Shown: positions 18,716 to 26,016, counted from the first letter of the stretch. The stretch is 64,000 nucleotides of DNA from Bog-756 sp963753905 (GCA_963753905.1 CAVWDZ010000001.1:682001-746000), one strand, 5' to 3'. A program made the numbers and translations. The notes: a model not told the origin generated them from the letters alone.

Positions 18716-18832
18716 CGGCGAAGTTTCACTGCGATCGGCATCTGTTTCACTACGTCGGGACGCCGCCGCTCCCGTCTCTGGGAGCTGGACGGTCCGTATC
18801 GGACCGGCGCACCCTCCCGGGACGGTCCCGGA

Positions 18833-18868
18833 ATCACCAATGGCTGTTGATCAACAATCATTGGTGAT
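18833..18868. promoter_or_regulatory. 36-bp near-perfect palindrome, probable PerR/Fur operator
   Basis: ATCACCAATG and CATTGGTGAT flank the perfect 12-bp palindrome TGTTGATCAACA (18845-18856) with the same centre. Only the two bases at each junction break the symmetry. It ends at the -10 hexamer TATTGT of the regulator gene, where a repressor would block its own transcription. Confidence 0.7.
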
Positions 18869-18873
18869 ATTGT
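18868..18873 (+). promoter_or_regulatory. -10 hexamer of the leaderless perR-like promoter
   Basis: TATTGT lies seven bases before GTG 18881 and adjoins the palindromic operator. No ribosome binding site precedes either possible GTG. Confidence 0.45.
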
Positions 18874-18880
18874 GTGCCTT

Positions 18881-19345
18881 GTGCGCACACCGGAGGAATT
18901 GACCGACCTGTTCCGCAGGTCCGGCCGCAAGGTGACCGCACAGCGCCAGTGCATCTTCCGGATCCTGGAGGACGACGAGACCCATCCCTCGGCCGAGGCG
19001 GTGCACGCCCTCGCGGTTCGCGAGATGGCGACGATCTCCCTCAAGACCGTCTACCAGACCCTGCACGACCTGGCCGAGATGGGCGAGATCACCGCCCTCG
19101 ACGTCGGCACCGGCCGCACCCGTTTCGATCCGAATGTCGACCATCCCCACCACCACCTGGTGTGCCGCAGCTGCGGCAGCGTCCGGGACCTGGTGGTCGA
19201 CTTCCCCGGTCTCGAGATCCCCGAGGGCGCGGCGCTCGGGTTCGAGGTCGGCGCCGCCGAGGTGGTCTTCCGCGGCATGTGTCCGGAGTGCCGCGCACGG
19301 ATCCCACGCGCCCGGCGCACCCGTTCCGTGACCGCAACCCGCTGA
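18881..19345 (+). CDS. Fur-family transcriptional regulator, PerR-like
   Basis: A 154-residue winged-helix metalloregulator. The N-terminal DNA-binding half includes 'RKVTAQRQCIFRILED' and the recognition helix 'ISLKTVYQTLHDLAEMG'. The dimerisation half holds 'RFDPNVDHPHHHLVCRSCG' and a second CxxC in 'RGMCPECRAR' for structural zinc. Aligned to B. subtilis PerR, the regulatory metal ligands are conserved (His of 'THPSAEAVH', Asp of 'RFD', two His before CxxC). The Asp in 'SVRDLVVDFPG' falls at PerR Asp104, where iron-sensing Fur has Glu, which favours peroxide sensing. GTG 18881 is preferred over GTG 18872 because it follows TATTGT by seven bases. It precedes the rubrerythrin gene by 45 bp, and autoregulation through the adjacent palindrome is likely. 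Confidence 0.85.
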   Translation: MRTPEELTDLFRRSGRKVTAQRQCIFRILEDDETHPSAEAVHALAVREMATISLKTVYQTLHDLAEMGEITALDVGTGRTRFDPNVDHPHHHLVCRSCGSVRDLVVDFPGLEIPEGAALGFEVGAAEVVFRGMCPECRARIPRARRTRSVTATR

Positions 19346-19390
19346 TCCCGCGCCCCGAAGGGGGCACCACCGAAACAACAAAGGAGCACC

Positions 19391-19810
19391 GTGCCAGCAC
19401 TCAAGGACACCAAGACGGAAGCGAACCTGAAGGAGGCCTTCGCCGGCGAGAGCCAGGCCAACCGCCGCTACCTCTACTTCGCCCAGAAGGCCGACGTGGA
19501 GGGGTATCCGGACGTCGCCGCCCTCTTCCGCTCGGTCGCGGAGGGAGAGACCGGTCACGCCTTCGGACACTTCGACTTCCTGCGCGAGGTCGGTGACCCG
19601 GTGACCGGCGCCGCGGTCGGGCCCACCGACGAGAACCTCAAGTCCGCCATCGAGGGCGAGACCTACGAGTACTCCGAGATGTACCCGGGGTTCGCCCGCA
19701 CCGCCCGCGACGAGGGGTTCGATGAGATCGCCGAGTGGTTCGAGACGCTGGCGCGGGCGGAGAAGAGCCACGCCGGCCGGTTCACCGAAGGACTCGCCTC
19801 CGTCTCATAA
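19391..19810 (+). CDS. Rubrerythrin-family diiron protein without rubredoxin domain
   Basis: A 139-residue four-helix ferritin-like protein. Diiron carboxylate and His motifs are visible in 'EAFAGESQANRRYLYFA', 'AEGETGHAFGHFDFL', 'IEGETYEYSEMYP' and 'ARAEKSHAGRF'. The C-terminal rubredoxin-type CxxC domain of classical rubrerythrin is absent, as in sulerythrin and short rubrerythrins. Such proteins reduce hydrogen peroxide using electrons from redox partners. The GTG start follows AAAGGAG by five bases. It lies between the PerR-like regulator and the iron-sulfur protein that probably supplies electrons. Its C-terminus lacks an encapsulin targeting peptide. Confidence 0.9.
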   Translation: MPALKDTKTEANLKEAFAGESQANRRYLYFAQKADVEGYPDVAALFRSVAEGETGHAFGHFDFLREVGDPVTGAAVGPTDENLKSAIEGETYEYSEMYPGFARTARDEGFDEIAEWFETLARAEKSHAGRFTEGLASVS

Positions 19811-19830
19811 CACGCCGCCGCACCGGGACG

Positions 19831-19854
19831 CCGGCCCGGGGATCCCCGGTCGGC
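19831..19854 (+). other. GC-rich hairpin between rubrerythrin and the iron-sulfur gene
   Basis: The perfect palindrome CCGGGGATCCCCGG (19836-19849) is flanked by pairing GCCG/CGGC arms. There is no U-tract, so it may act as an RNA-stability or attenuation element rather than a strong terminator. Confidence 0.35.
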
Positions 19855-19881
19855 GGTCCCGCGTTGCGGTGCAACCTGTCG

Positions 19882-21210
19882 ATGACCACCACCTACGACC
19901 CCGACCATCCTCGCTACCTCGAGGAGGAAGACCTCAGAGGCGAGCTCGAGAGGGTCTACGACCTCTGCCAGGGGTGCAGGCTCTGCTTCAACCTCTGCCC
20001 CTCATTCCCCACGCTCTTCGACTTCGTCGACGCGCACGACGGCCACGTGGCCGACATGACCAGGGCGGAGCAGGACCGGGTGGTCGACGAGTGCTACCAG
20101 TGCAAGCTCTGCGCGCTCAAGTGCCCCTACGTGGCGCCCCACGAATGGGACCTCGACTTCCCGCGCCTCATGCTGCGGGCCAACGCTGTCCGCAGTGCGG
20201 GCGCGGTCCCACTCCGCCGACGGGTTGCCGACCAGGCCCTCGCCCGCACCGACCTGATGGGGACGGTCTCGAGTGCTGCGGCCCCGGTGGTCAACGCGCT
20301 CACCGGCCGGCCCGGCTCACGGGTCCGCCGCCTGCTCGAGCGGACGGCGGGGATCGCCTCCGAGCGCCTCCTTCCCCCCTACGCCCGTACGCGGTTCTCG
20401 ACCTGGTTCCGCCGGCGTGGCCCGCAGGGTCTCCGGCCGGGCGCTGTCCAGGGGACGGTCTCGGTGTTCCCGACCTGCTTCGTCGAGTACATGGACCCGG
20501 CGATCGGCCAGGACCTGGTCAAGGTCTACGAGCACAACGGGGTGTCGTGCTCGCTCCCCGAGGGGACCCGGTGCTGTGGGGCCCCGTGGCTCCACCAGGG
20601 GAACATCCGCGAGTTCACCCGTGCCGCCACCCGCAACGTGGCCGTCCTGGCGGCCGAGGTCCGTGCCGGCCGCGAGGTGGTGGTGGCGCAGCCCACCTGC
20701 GCCTACGTGGTGCGCAAGGACTACCCGATCTACCTGGCAGGCACCGCGTCCGCCGCCGACGCCGAACTGGTGGCCGCGCACACCGCCGATCCGGCCGAGT
20801 ACCTCGTCGCCCTGGACCGGGCGGAGGGGACCGTCCTCGACAAGCGCTTCGCGGGGCGGGAGGCCGGGCTCGTGCCCGGCGAGGTCACCTACCACGTGGC
20901 CTGCCACCTGCAGGCCCAGCAGGTCGGCCTCAAGGGACGGGACCTCCTCAAGCTGGCCGGGATCAAGGCCACCCTCGTCCAGCGGTGCTCCGGCATCGAC
21001 GGCACCTGGGGGTACCGGGCCGAGAACTACGACCGCTCGCGTGCGGTGGCCGGGCCCCTCGTGCGCGAGATCGAGGCGGCGGGGAACCCGGTCGTCTGCG
21101 GCGACTGCCTCCTGGCCAACGGTGCGATCGAGCAGGAGACCGGCTCCCACCCGGTGCATCCCATCCAGTTGATGGCGCGGGCCTACGGCATCGCCGAGGA
21201 GCCGTCATGA
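19882..21210 (+). CDS. HdrD/GlpC-like (Fe-S)-binding oxidoreductase subunit
   Basis: A 442-residue protein with two [4Fe-4S] ferredoxin motifs near the N-terminus, 'CQGCRLCFNLCP' (residues 29-40) and 'CYQCKLCALKCP', and two CCG domains, one with 'TRCCGAPWLHQGNI' and one with 'YHVACHLQAQQ' and 'LVQRCSGIDGTWG'. This architecture matches heterodisulfide reductase D and GlpC. In many bacteria this gene accompanies rubrerythrin and a DUF3501 gene, suggesting it passes electrons to the peroxidase; that partnership is inferred from context. ATG 19882 is chosen because the family N-terminus starts there, although no strong ribosome site precedes it. Confidence 0.85.
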   Translation: MTTTYDPDHPRYLEEEDLRGELERVYDLCQGCRLCFNLCPSFPTLFDFVDAHDGHVADMTRAEQDRVVDECYQCKLCALKCPYVAPHEWDLDFPRLMLRANAVRSAGAVPLRRRVADQALARTDLMGTVSSAAAPVVNALTGRPGSRVRRLLERTAGIASERLLPPYARTRFSTWFRRRGPQGLRPGAVQGTVSVFPTCFVEYMDPAIGQDLVKVYEHNGVSCSLPEGTRCCGAPWLHQGNIREFTRAATRNVAVLAAEVRAGREVVVAQPTCAYVVRKDYPIYLAGTASAADAELVAAHTADPAEYLVALDRAEGTVLDKRFAGREAGLVPGEVTYHVACHLQAQQVGLKGRDLLKLAGIKATLVQRCSGIDGTWGYRAENYDRSRAVAGPLVREIEAAGNPVVCGDCLLANGAIEQETGSHPVHPIQLMARAYGIAEEPS

Positions 21211-21818
21211 CCGGACCCCTCGTGCTCGACGACATCGCCGACCTGCGGGCCTACGAACGTGAGCGCGAGACGTTCCTCCGGCAGGTGATCGCGGTCAAGA
21301 AGCTGCGGCGTGTCTCCCTGGGCCCGGTGGTGACCCTCACCTTCGAGAGCAGGACGACCGTGCGGTTCCAGGTCCAGGAGATGGCCCGGGCCGAGCGGAT
21401 GAGCAGCGACCGGCAGATCCAGCACGAGCTCGACGTCTACAACCGTCTGCTGCCCGCGCCCGGCGAGCTCTCTGCCACCCTCTTCCTGGAGCTGGTGACC
21501 GGTGAGGAGCTCCGGAGATGGCTCCCGCGTCTGGTCGGGATCGAGCATTCGTGCGGGCTGGTGGCCGGCGACGGACCGACGCCCCTCCTGGTGCGCTCGG
21601 TGCCCGAGGAGGAGCACGGGACCCAGCTGACCAGGCCCGACGTCACCGCTGCCGTCCACTACGTGCGCTTCCGCTTCGCGCCGGACCAGGTCCGTGCCTT
21701 CGCCCACGGCCCGGTCTCGCTGGTGGTCGACCATCCGGGCTATCCCGAGGGCCGCCCCGGGGTGGCGCTCTCCGATGCCACCCGGGCCGAGCTGCTCCGC
21801 GACCTGCTCGACGGCTGA
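21207..21818 (+). CDS. DUF3501 family protein
   Basis: A 203-residue cytoplasmic protein matching DUF3501: 'LDDIADLRAYERERETFLRQ', 'TFESRTTVRFQVQEMARAER' and 'LLPAPGELSATLFLEL'. Its function is unknown; it is a regular partner of the rubrerythrin/iron-sulfur gene pair. The ATG overlaps the preceding stop (ATGA), so translation is coupled. It ends 31 bp from the 3' end of the convergent encapsulin gene. Confidence 0.85.
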   Translation: MTGPLVLDDIADLRAYERERETFLRQVIAVKKLRRVSLGPVVTLTFESRTTVRFQVQEMARAERMSSDRQIQHELDVYNRLLPAPGELSATLFLELVTGEELRRWLPRLVGIEHSCGLVAGDGPTPLLVRSVPEEEHGTQLTRPDVTAAVHYVRFRFAPDQVRAFAHGPVSLVVDHPGYPEGRPGVALSDATRAELLRDLLDG

Positions 21819-21849
21819 GGGTGCCGGGGGGCGTCGGCTCCCCGCCGGA

Positions 21850-22653
21850 TCACCGGTGGGCCAGATGGACCGCTGCCTCGGGGGTGAGCACGCGGAAGGC
21901 CACGGTCTCCTCGAGGTAGAGGTGCACGGCCGTCTGATCGGCGGTGGTGAAGCCGACCGAGCAGTCCTGGCCGACGGTGAGCTCGGTGTCGCCCCCGCGC
22001 TGGGAGAGAACGACGGCGCCGTCGACGGCCGGTGCCCAGGTCACCGGGCCGCCGAGGATCTGCCGGAGGTGCTCGAAGACCGGGTACCCGCCGTGCTCGG
22101 TCGTCTCGGTGACCCCTGTGTAGGTGCGCGAGCCCAGGGCGATGGCGTAGGGCCCGCCGACGTCGCTGCTCCGCAGGGTCGCCACGGCCTTGGCCACATG
22201 CTCGGGGTAGAGGTCGTAGTCGTCGCCGATCGCCACCGGTTCGTGGGGTGACGCCGGGATGATGCCGGTGATCCCGACCTCCTCGTGACCGTGGAACACG
22301 AGGTGGTCCTCGGCCAGAGCCGCAGCACGGCCCGCGTCGATGACCGCTCGCAGGTCCAGGTCGGTGGCCCCCCGGTCGGCAGCCGCCAACTCGGCCTGCG
22401 AGACCGCGAACGGGGTCCGCAGCTCGACCAGCGGAAGGACCCGCCGCCGGCCCATCCGCACCGGTCCGGCGGCGTCCGGAACGCTGTCGACCCGGCCCAG
22501 GTCCACAGCCGAGTGCTCCCATCCGAGCGGCCCGACGAAGTCCACCAGGCGGCGCGCGGCAAGGAAGTGCTTGAGCGAGCGCGCGGCCTCGTCGTCGATC
22601 TGCGACCAGGCGGTCCCGGTGACCGGGGCGAGCTCGCGCCGGAGATGGTTCAT
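21850..22653 (-). CDS. Family 1 encapsulin nanocompartment shell protein
   Basis: A 267-residue HK97-fold shell protein, matching the about 265-residue length of M. tuberculosis CFP29 and Brevibacterium linocin. It shares the N-terminal cargo-binding helix region 'LAPVTGTAWSQIDDEAAR', the P-domain segment 'YTGVTETTEHGGYPVFEHL', 'WAPAVDGAVVLSQRGGD' and the C-terminal 'VHLYLEETVAFRVLTPEA'. Such proteins assemble into icosahedral cages that enclose enzymes bearing a short C-terminal peptide. The ATG overlaps the stop of the preceding gene (ATGA), with GAGAGGA eight bases upstream. This cargo-then-shell order is the usual one for Family 1 operons. Confidence 0.92.
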   Translation of the reverse strand: MNHLRRELAPVTGTAWSQIDDEAARSLKHFLAARRLVDFVGPLGWEHSAVDLGRVDSVPDAAGPVRMGRRRVLPLVELRTPFAVSQAELAAADRGATDLDLRAVIDAGRAAALAEDHLVFHGHEEVGITGIIPASPHEPVAIGDDYDLYPEHVAKAVATLRSSDVGGPYAIALGSRTYTGVTETTEHGGYPVFEHLRQILGGPVTWAPAVDGAVVLSQRGGDTELTVGQDCSVGFTTADQTAVHLYLEETVAFRVLTPEAAVHLAHR

Positions 22654-23360
22654 GGCGATGTCCTCTCGTACGGTGTCCGGTCTTGGCGGAGGGACCCGAT
22701 CCCGAGGTCGGTGCGTCCGCCCTGGGCCAGGGGATTGAGGTCCGGCAGGCCGACCCGGGTCAGCGTGTTGCGGTCGATGTGCGAGAACGGTTCCTCCTGG
22801 CCGGGAATGGCGAGGACGCCCTCCTCCTCGTAGGACCAGGAGTCGTCGGGATGGACGACCACGTGCATCCGGTAGCTCAGGGTCCGGAAGCTCCGCTCGA
22901 GGAAGGGGTTCGACAGGATGCCGTAGACCTCCGAGCCGACAGCGGCCCGCACCTCGAACTCGGTCGCGTCCGGAGCGGCCGGGCCGCCCGCCAGCAACAC
23001 CTGCCCGCGGGGGATGCCGAGCGTGAGGGTCACCGTTCCGGCGGCCGAGTCCCACAACCAGTACCCGACCTGGTCGTGGAAGGTCTCGACCTCCCCGGGC
23101 TTGACGATGTGGGTGTGGTAGCGCAGTCCGTAGAAGAGCTGCGGCCCGTTCGTCTGGGGATCGATCGGCTGCAGTTCGTAGCGCTCGTCGAAGGCGTCGA
23201 GCCCGATGCCCTCGGCGACCGGGTGCCGGTCGGCGCCCCCGGTGCCCCGCCAGGTGCCGGCCATGGGCCTGAGCGGCCCGAGGTTGGAGAGCGTGTCGGG
23301 ATCGGCGTCCGGTTCGGTGTAGATGTCGTCGCCGTAGACCCCCGCGTCGGTGTCGACCAT
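22650..23360 (-). CDS. Nitrobindin-like heme-binding beta-barrel protein, predicted encapsulin cargo
   Basis: A 236-residue protein of the THAP4/nitrobindin-like heme-binding beta-barrel group. The family N-terminal signature GxWxGxG is 'GTWRGTG' at residues 35-41. Further conserved parts are 'FHDQVGYWLWDSAAGTVT', 'LGIPRGQVLLAGG', 'YGILSNPFLERSF' and 'FSHIDRNTLTRV', whose H194 is a candidate axial heme ligand. After the barrel comes a Gly/Pro linker and then LGIGSL (residues 219-224), the core of encapsulin targeting peptides, followed by 12 more residues. Nitrobindins bind ferric heme and can isomerise peroxynitrite or react with NO. The gene is first in the encapsulin operon with probable leaderless ATG (TAGACT seven bases upstream). 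Heme binding is inferred, not seen. Confidence 0.82.
   Translation of the reverse strand: MVDTDAGVYGDDIYTEPDADPDTLSNLGPLRPMAGTWRGTGGADRHPVAEGIGLDAFDERYELQPIDPQTNGPQLFYGLRYHTHIVKPGEVETFHDQVGYWLWDSAAGTVTLTLGIPRGQVLLAGGPAAPDATEFEVRAAVGSEVYGILSNPFLERSFRTLSYRMHVVVHPDDSWSYEEEGVLAIPGQEEPFSHIDRNTLTRVGLPDLNPLAQGGRTDLGIGSLRQDRTPYERTSP
22689..22706 (-). other. Encapsulin targeting peptide (LGIGSL) coding segment
   Basis: These 18 bases encode L-G-I-G-S-L within 'TDLGIGSLRQ' near the C-terminus of the heme-protein gene. The motif matches the cargo-loading peptides of DyP peroxidase cargo proteins. Its position after a flexible linker and directly before the shell gene supports the role. Confidence 0.8.
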
Positions 23361-23367
23361 CGCCGGG

Positions 23368-23373
23368 AGTCTA
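23368..23373 (-). promoter_or_regulatory. -10 hexamer of the encapsulin operon, probable leaderless promoter
   Basis: On the minus strand TAGACT precedes the cargo-protein ATG by seven bases. No ribosome binding site and no convincing -35 hexamer are seen. The rest of the 199-bp divergent gap to ssb shows no palindrome like the one before the perR-like gene. Confidence 0.45.
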
Positions 23374-23559
23374 TGTGGTCGGTTCCGCCGAGGTCCGGGC
23401 CGGTTGCGGCCCCAACGGGCAAGGTGCGCGTCCAGGTCCCCGGTGGATGGCCTGCAAGGTGGAGGCGCGAGGGTGGTCCGGTCGCCCGTGGCGGGCGGCC
23501 GGACCGGACCCGGACGGGACCGGCGGCGAGGCACCTCGGTGCACGGGAAGGGGACTCAC

Positions 23560-23988
23560 ATGAGCAGCGCCACCACCACGACCATCGTCGGCAACCTGAC
23601 CAGGGATCCGGAGATCCGCTACACCCGCGACGGTCAGGCCACCACCACCCTCGGGGTAGCGGCCAACCGCCGGTGGCAGAACCGGGAGACCAACGAGTGG
23701 GAGGAGTCCACCTCGTTCTTCGACGTGGTCACCTGGAGGGACCTGGCCGAGAACGTGGCCCTGAGCCTCACCAAGGGGATGCGGGTGGTGGTGACCGGCA
23801 GGCTCGAGCAGCGCAGTTGGGAGACCGAGGACGGCGAGCGCCGGTTCAAGGTCGAGGTCGTCGCGGACGAGGTCGGTCCCGGGCTGCGCTTCGCCACCGT
23901 CGACGTGCACCGGGTGCAGCGGGCAGGCGGCGACGCCGACCGCACCGAGCCGGCCGCCGCCGAGGCGAACGGAACCGCCGGTGGCTGA
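23560..23988 (+). CDS. ssb: Single-stranded DNA-binding protein
   Basis: A 142-residue OB-fold SSB with 'TIVGNLTRDPEIRYTRDGQA', 'LGVAANRRWQNRETNEW', 'STSFFDVVTWRDLAENVA' and 'KGMRVVVTGRLEQRSWE'. It binds single-stranded DNA as a tetramer. The tail is short and ends in Gly, without the acidic 'DDIPF'-type tip that recruits partner proteins in canonical SSB. It may therefore be an accessory paralogue rather than the replicative SSB. The ATG follows GGGAAGGGG by about seven bases. Confidence 0.92.
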   Translation: MSSATTTTIVGNLTRDPEIRYTRDGQATTTLGVAANRRWQNRETNEWEESTSFFDVVTWRDLAENVALSLTKGMRVVVTGRLEQRSWETEDGERRFKVEVVADEVGPGLRFATVDVHRVQRAGGDADRTEPAAAEANGTAGG

Positions 23989-24268
23989 GCCGACGGTCGG
24001 ACCGCTCCGGTTCGGACCGTCGGTGGTCCTCTCCAAGGAGGAGGCCTTCGGGGCCTGCCAGGCGCTCGCAGACGCGGGGAGCCACCTCGAGCGCTCGGGG
24101 AGGGGTGTCGAGGCCGATGCCCTGGCCGGGCTGTTCGTCCTCCTGGAGGAGCGCCTCTCGGCTCCGCAGCCCGACCCGCACCCGGTGGACCGGCTGAGCG
24201 CCGCCCCAGGGCGGCGGGGTCAGTCCTCGCCGGGCTCGAACTCGAGCGAGAGCGAGTTCACGCAGTAG
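23981..24268 (+). CDS. Small hypothetical protein overlapping the ssb stop
   Basis: A 95-residue frame starting at GTG within the last codons of ssb (8-base overlap). The first about 62 residues, 'GPSVVLSKEEAFGACQALAD' then 'GVEADALAGLFVLLEERL', look like a real amphipathic helical protein. The Ser/Gly-rich end overlaps the convergent msrB by 49 bp. I do not recognise a family. Placement suggests translation coupled to ssb. Confidence 0.5.
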   Translation: MAEPTVGPLRFGPSVVLSKEEAFGACQALADAGSHLERSGRGVEADALAGLFVLLEERLSAPQPDPHPVDRLSAAPGRRGQSSPGSNSSESEFTQ

Positions 24269-24648
24269 CGCATGCCGGTCGGGGCCGGCCCGTCGGGGAA
24301 CACGTGCCCGAGGTGCCCACCGCAGCGCGCGCAGGTGATCTCGGTGCGCCGCATGCCGAACGACCCGTCCTCGTGCTCCTCGACGGTTCCTTCTTCCAGG
24401 GCCTGGGTGAAGCTCGGCCAGCCCGAGCCGGACTCGAACTTGGCCTCGGTCGGGAAGAGTGCGGCACCGCACCCGGCGCAGGTGAACATGCCGCTGCCGT
24501 CGACGTGGAGCAGCTCGCCGGACCAGGCCGGCTCGGTCCCCTTCTCGCGGAGCACGGCATAGCGCTCGGGTGACAGCCGTTCCCGCCACTCCTCCTCGGT
24601 CAGTTCCACTTTCCCGGCCGCACCGGCATGGTCGCTCGTGGCACTCAT
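24220..24648 (-). CDS. msrB: Peptide-methionine (R)-S-oxide reductase
   Basis: A 142-residue MsrB that reduces methionine-R-sulfoxide in proteins. The structural zinc Cys pairs are 'CAGCGAALFP' and 'CARCGGHLGHVFPDG'; 'SGSGWPSF' and the catalytic Cys in 'MRYCVNSLSLEF' (C129) are all present. The start is decided by AAGGAGG about eight bases before ATG 24648. It is an oxidative-stress repair enzyme lying 1.3 kb from the encapsulin operon. Confidence 0.95.
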   Translation of the reverse strand: MSATSDHAGAAGKVELTEEEWRERLSPERYAVLREKGTEPAWSGELLHVDGSGMFTCAGCGAALFPTEAKFESGSGWPSFTQALEEGTVEEHEDGSFGMRRTEITCARCGGHLGHVFPDGPAPTGMRYCVNSLSLEFEPGED

Positions 24649-24825
24649 CGGGCATCCTCCTTCCGTGCCGGCTACTCCGGGAGGCGCCCGGACGCACGCC
24701 GACAACGATCACGGAGGGAAACCCCGTCGGGTCCGGACGTGTTCCCGGGGCGCCGCGATCACGTCCAGCGACAGCCCGACCGAGCCGAGCCGGAAGGGCC
24801 GTTTGCTAACGTCGCCCGAGCCACC

Positions 24826-26016
24826 ATGGACCTTCGAGACCGACCCGAGGACGAGGCATTCCGCCGCGAGGTCAGGGCCTGGTTGGCCGAGCACGTGGTC
24901 GGTGCGTTCGCCGCCCTGGGCGGCCGGGGCGGCTCGGGCGACGAGACCTACGGCTTCGAAACCAGGCTCGCCTGGGAGAAGGAGCTCGCCGCGGCCGGTT
25001 GGACCTGCCTCGGCTGGCCAGAGGAGTACGGAGGGCGGGGGGCCTCGATCGCCCGCCAGGTCATCTTCAACGAGGAGTACGTGCAGGCGCGCGCCCCGGG
25101 ACGGGTCGGCATCCTCGGCGAGGGCCTGCTCGGCCCCACCCTCATCCAGTACGGGTCGTCCGCCCAGCGTGCTCGGTTCCTCCCGCCGATCGTGGCCGGG
25201 ACCGAGCTCTGGTGCCAGGGCTACTCGGAACCGGACGCCGGGAGCGACCTCGCCAACGTGCAGACCAGGGCCGTCCTCGACGGCGACCAGTGGGTGGTGA
25301 CCGGGCAGAAGGTCTGGACCTCGCTCGCACACCAGGCCGACTGGTGTTTCGTCGTGTGCCGTACCGAGCAGGGCTCCTCCCGTCACCACGGCCTCTCGTA
25401 CCTCCTCGTCCCGATGGACCAACCGGGCGTCGAGATCCGGCCCATCACCCAGCTGACCCGGACCTCGGAGTTCAACGAGGTCTTCTTCGACGGGGCGCGT
25501 ACCGCCGCAGACCTCGTGGTCGGCGAGCCCGGCGACGGATGGCGGGTCGCGCTGGCCACCCTCGCCTACGAGCGCGGGGTCGGCCTCCTCGGCCACCAGC
25601 TCACCTTCCGGCGCGAGCTCGACCGTCTGGTGGCGGTGGCCCGGCGGTCGGGACGCTCGACCGACCCGGTCCTCCGCCAGCGGTTGGCCCGTTCCTACGC
25701 CGAGCTCGAGATCCTCCGCTACGACACGCTGCGGAGCCTCTCCGGCTACGACGGTCCGGTGGCACCCCCCGAGGCCTCGATCATCAAGCTCTACTGGTCC
25801 GGTTGGCACCAACGTCTCGGCGAGTTGGCGATGGACGTCCGGGGCGAGGGCGGCCTGGTGCTCGAATCGGCCCCCTACGAGCTCGACGAGTTCCAGCGGA
25901 CCTTCCTCTTCAGCCGGTCCGAGACCATCTACGGAGGATCCGACCAGATCCAGCGCAACATCATCGGCGAGCGGGTGCTCGGCCTGCCGCCCGAACCCAA
26001 GGGAGACCTGCGATGA
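24826..26016 (+). CDS. fadE30: Acyl-CoA dehydrogenase, FadE30-like (steroid ring C/D degradation)
   Basis: A 396-residue acyl-CoA dehydrogenase. It matches my recollection of M. tuberculosis FadE30 (Rv3560c) nearly throughout: 'GWTCLGWPEEYGGRGAS', 'ELWCQGYSEPDAGSDLANVQ', 'VVTGQKVWTSLAHQADWCFV', 'TSEFNEVFFDGARTAADLV' and 'SETIYGGSDQIQRNIIGERV'. FadE30 takes part in breakdown of the CoA thioesters derived from the steroid C/D rings (HIP pathway). The following gene is an IpdF match, the same pairing as in mycobacteria (Rv3560c-Rv3559c), joined here by an ATGA overlap. ATG 24826 is where family homology starts. Confidence 0.83.
   Translation: MDLRDRPEDEAFRREVRAWLAEHVVGAFAALGGRGGSGDETYGFETRLAWEKELAAAGWTCLGWPEEYGGRGASIARQVIFNEEYVQARAPGRVGILGEGLLGPTLIQYGSSAQRARFLPPIVAGTELWCQGYSEPDAGSDLANVQTRAVLDGDQWVVTGQKVWTSLAHQADWCFVVCRTEQGSSRHHGLSYLLVPMDQPGVEIRPITQLTRTSEFNEVFFDGARTAADLVVGEPGDGWRVALATLAYERGVGLLGHQLTFRRELDRLVAVARRSGRSTDPVLRQRLARSYAELEILRYDTLRSLSGYDGPVAPPEASIIKLYWSGWHQRLGELAMDVRGEGGLVLESAPYELDEFQRTFLFSRSETIYGGSDQIQRNIIGERVLGLPPEPKGDLR

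Noticed and set aside
19780..19810. Rubrerythrin C-terminus as a possible encapsulin targeting peptide
   Set aside because: The protein ends 'RFTEGLASVS', with no LGIGSL-like motif and no linker, so it is not called cargo.
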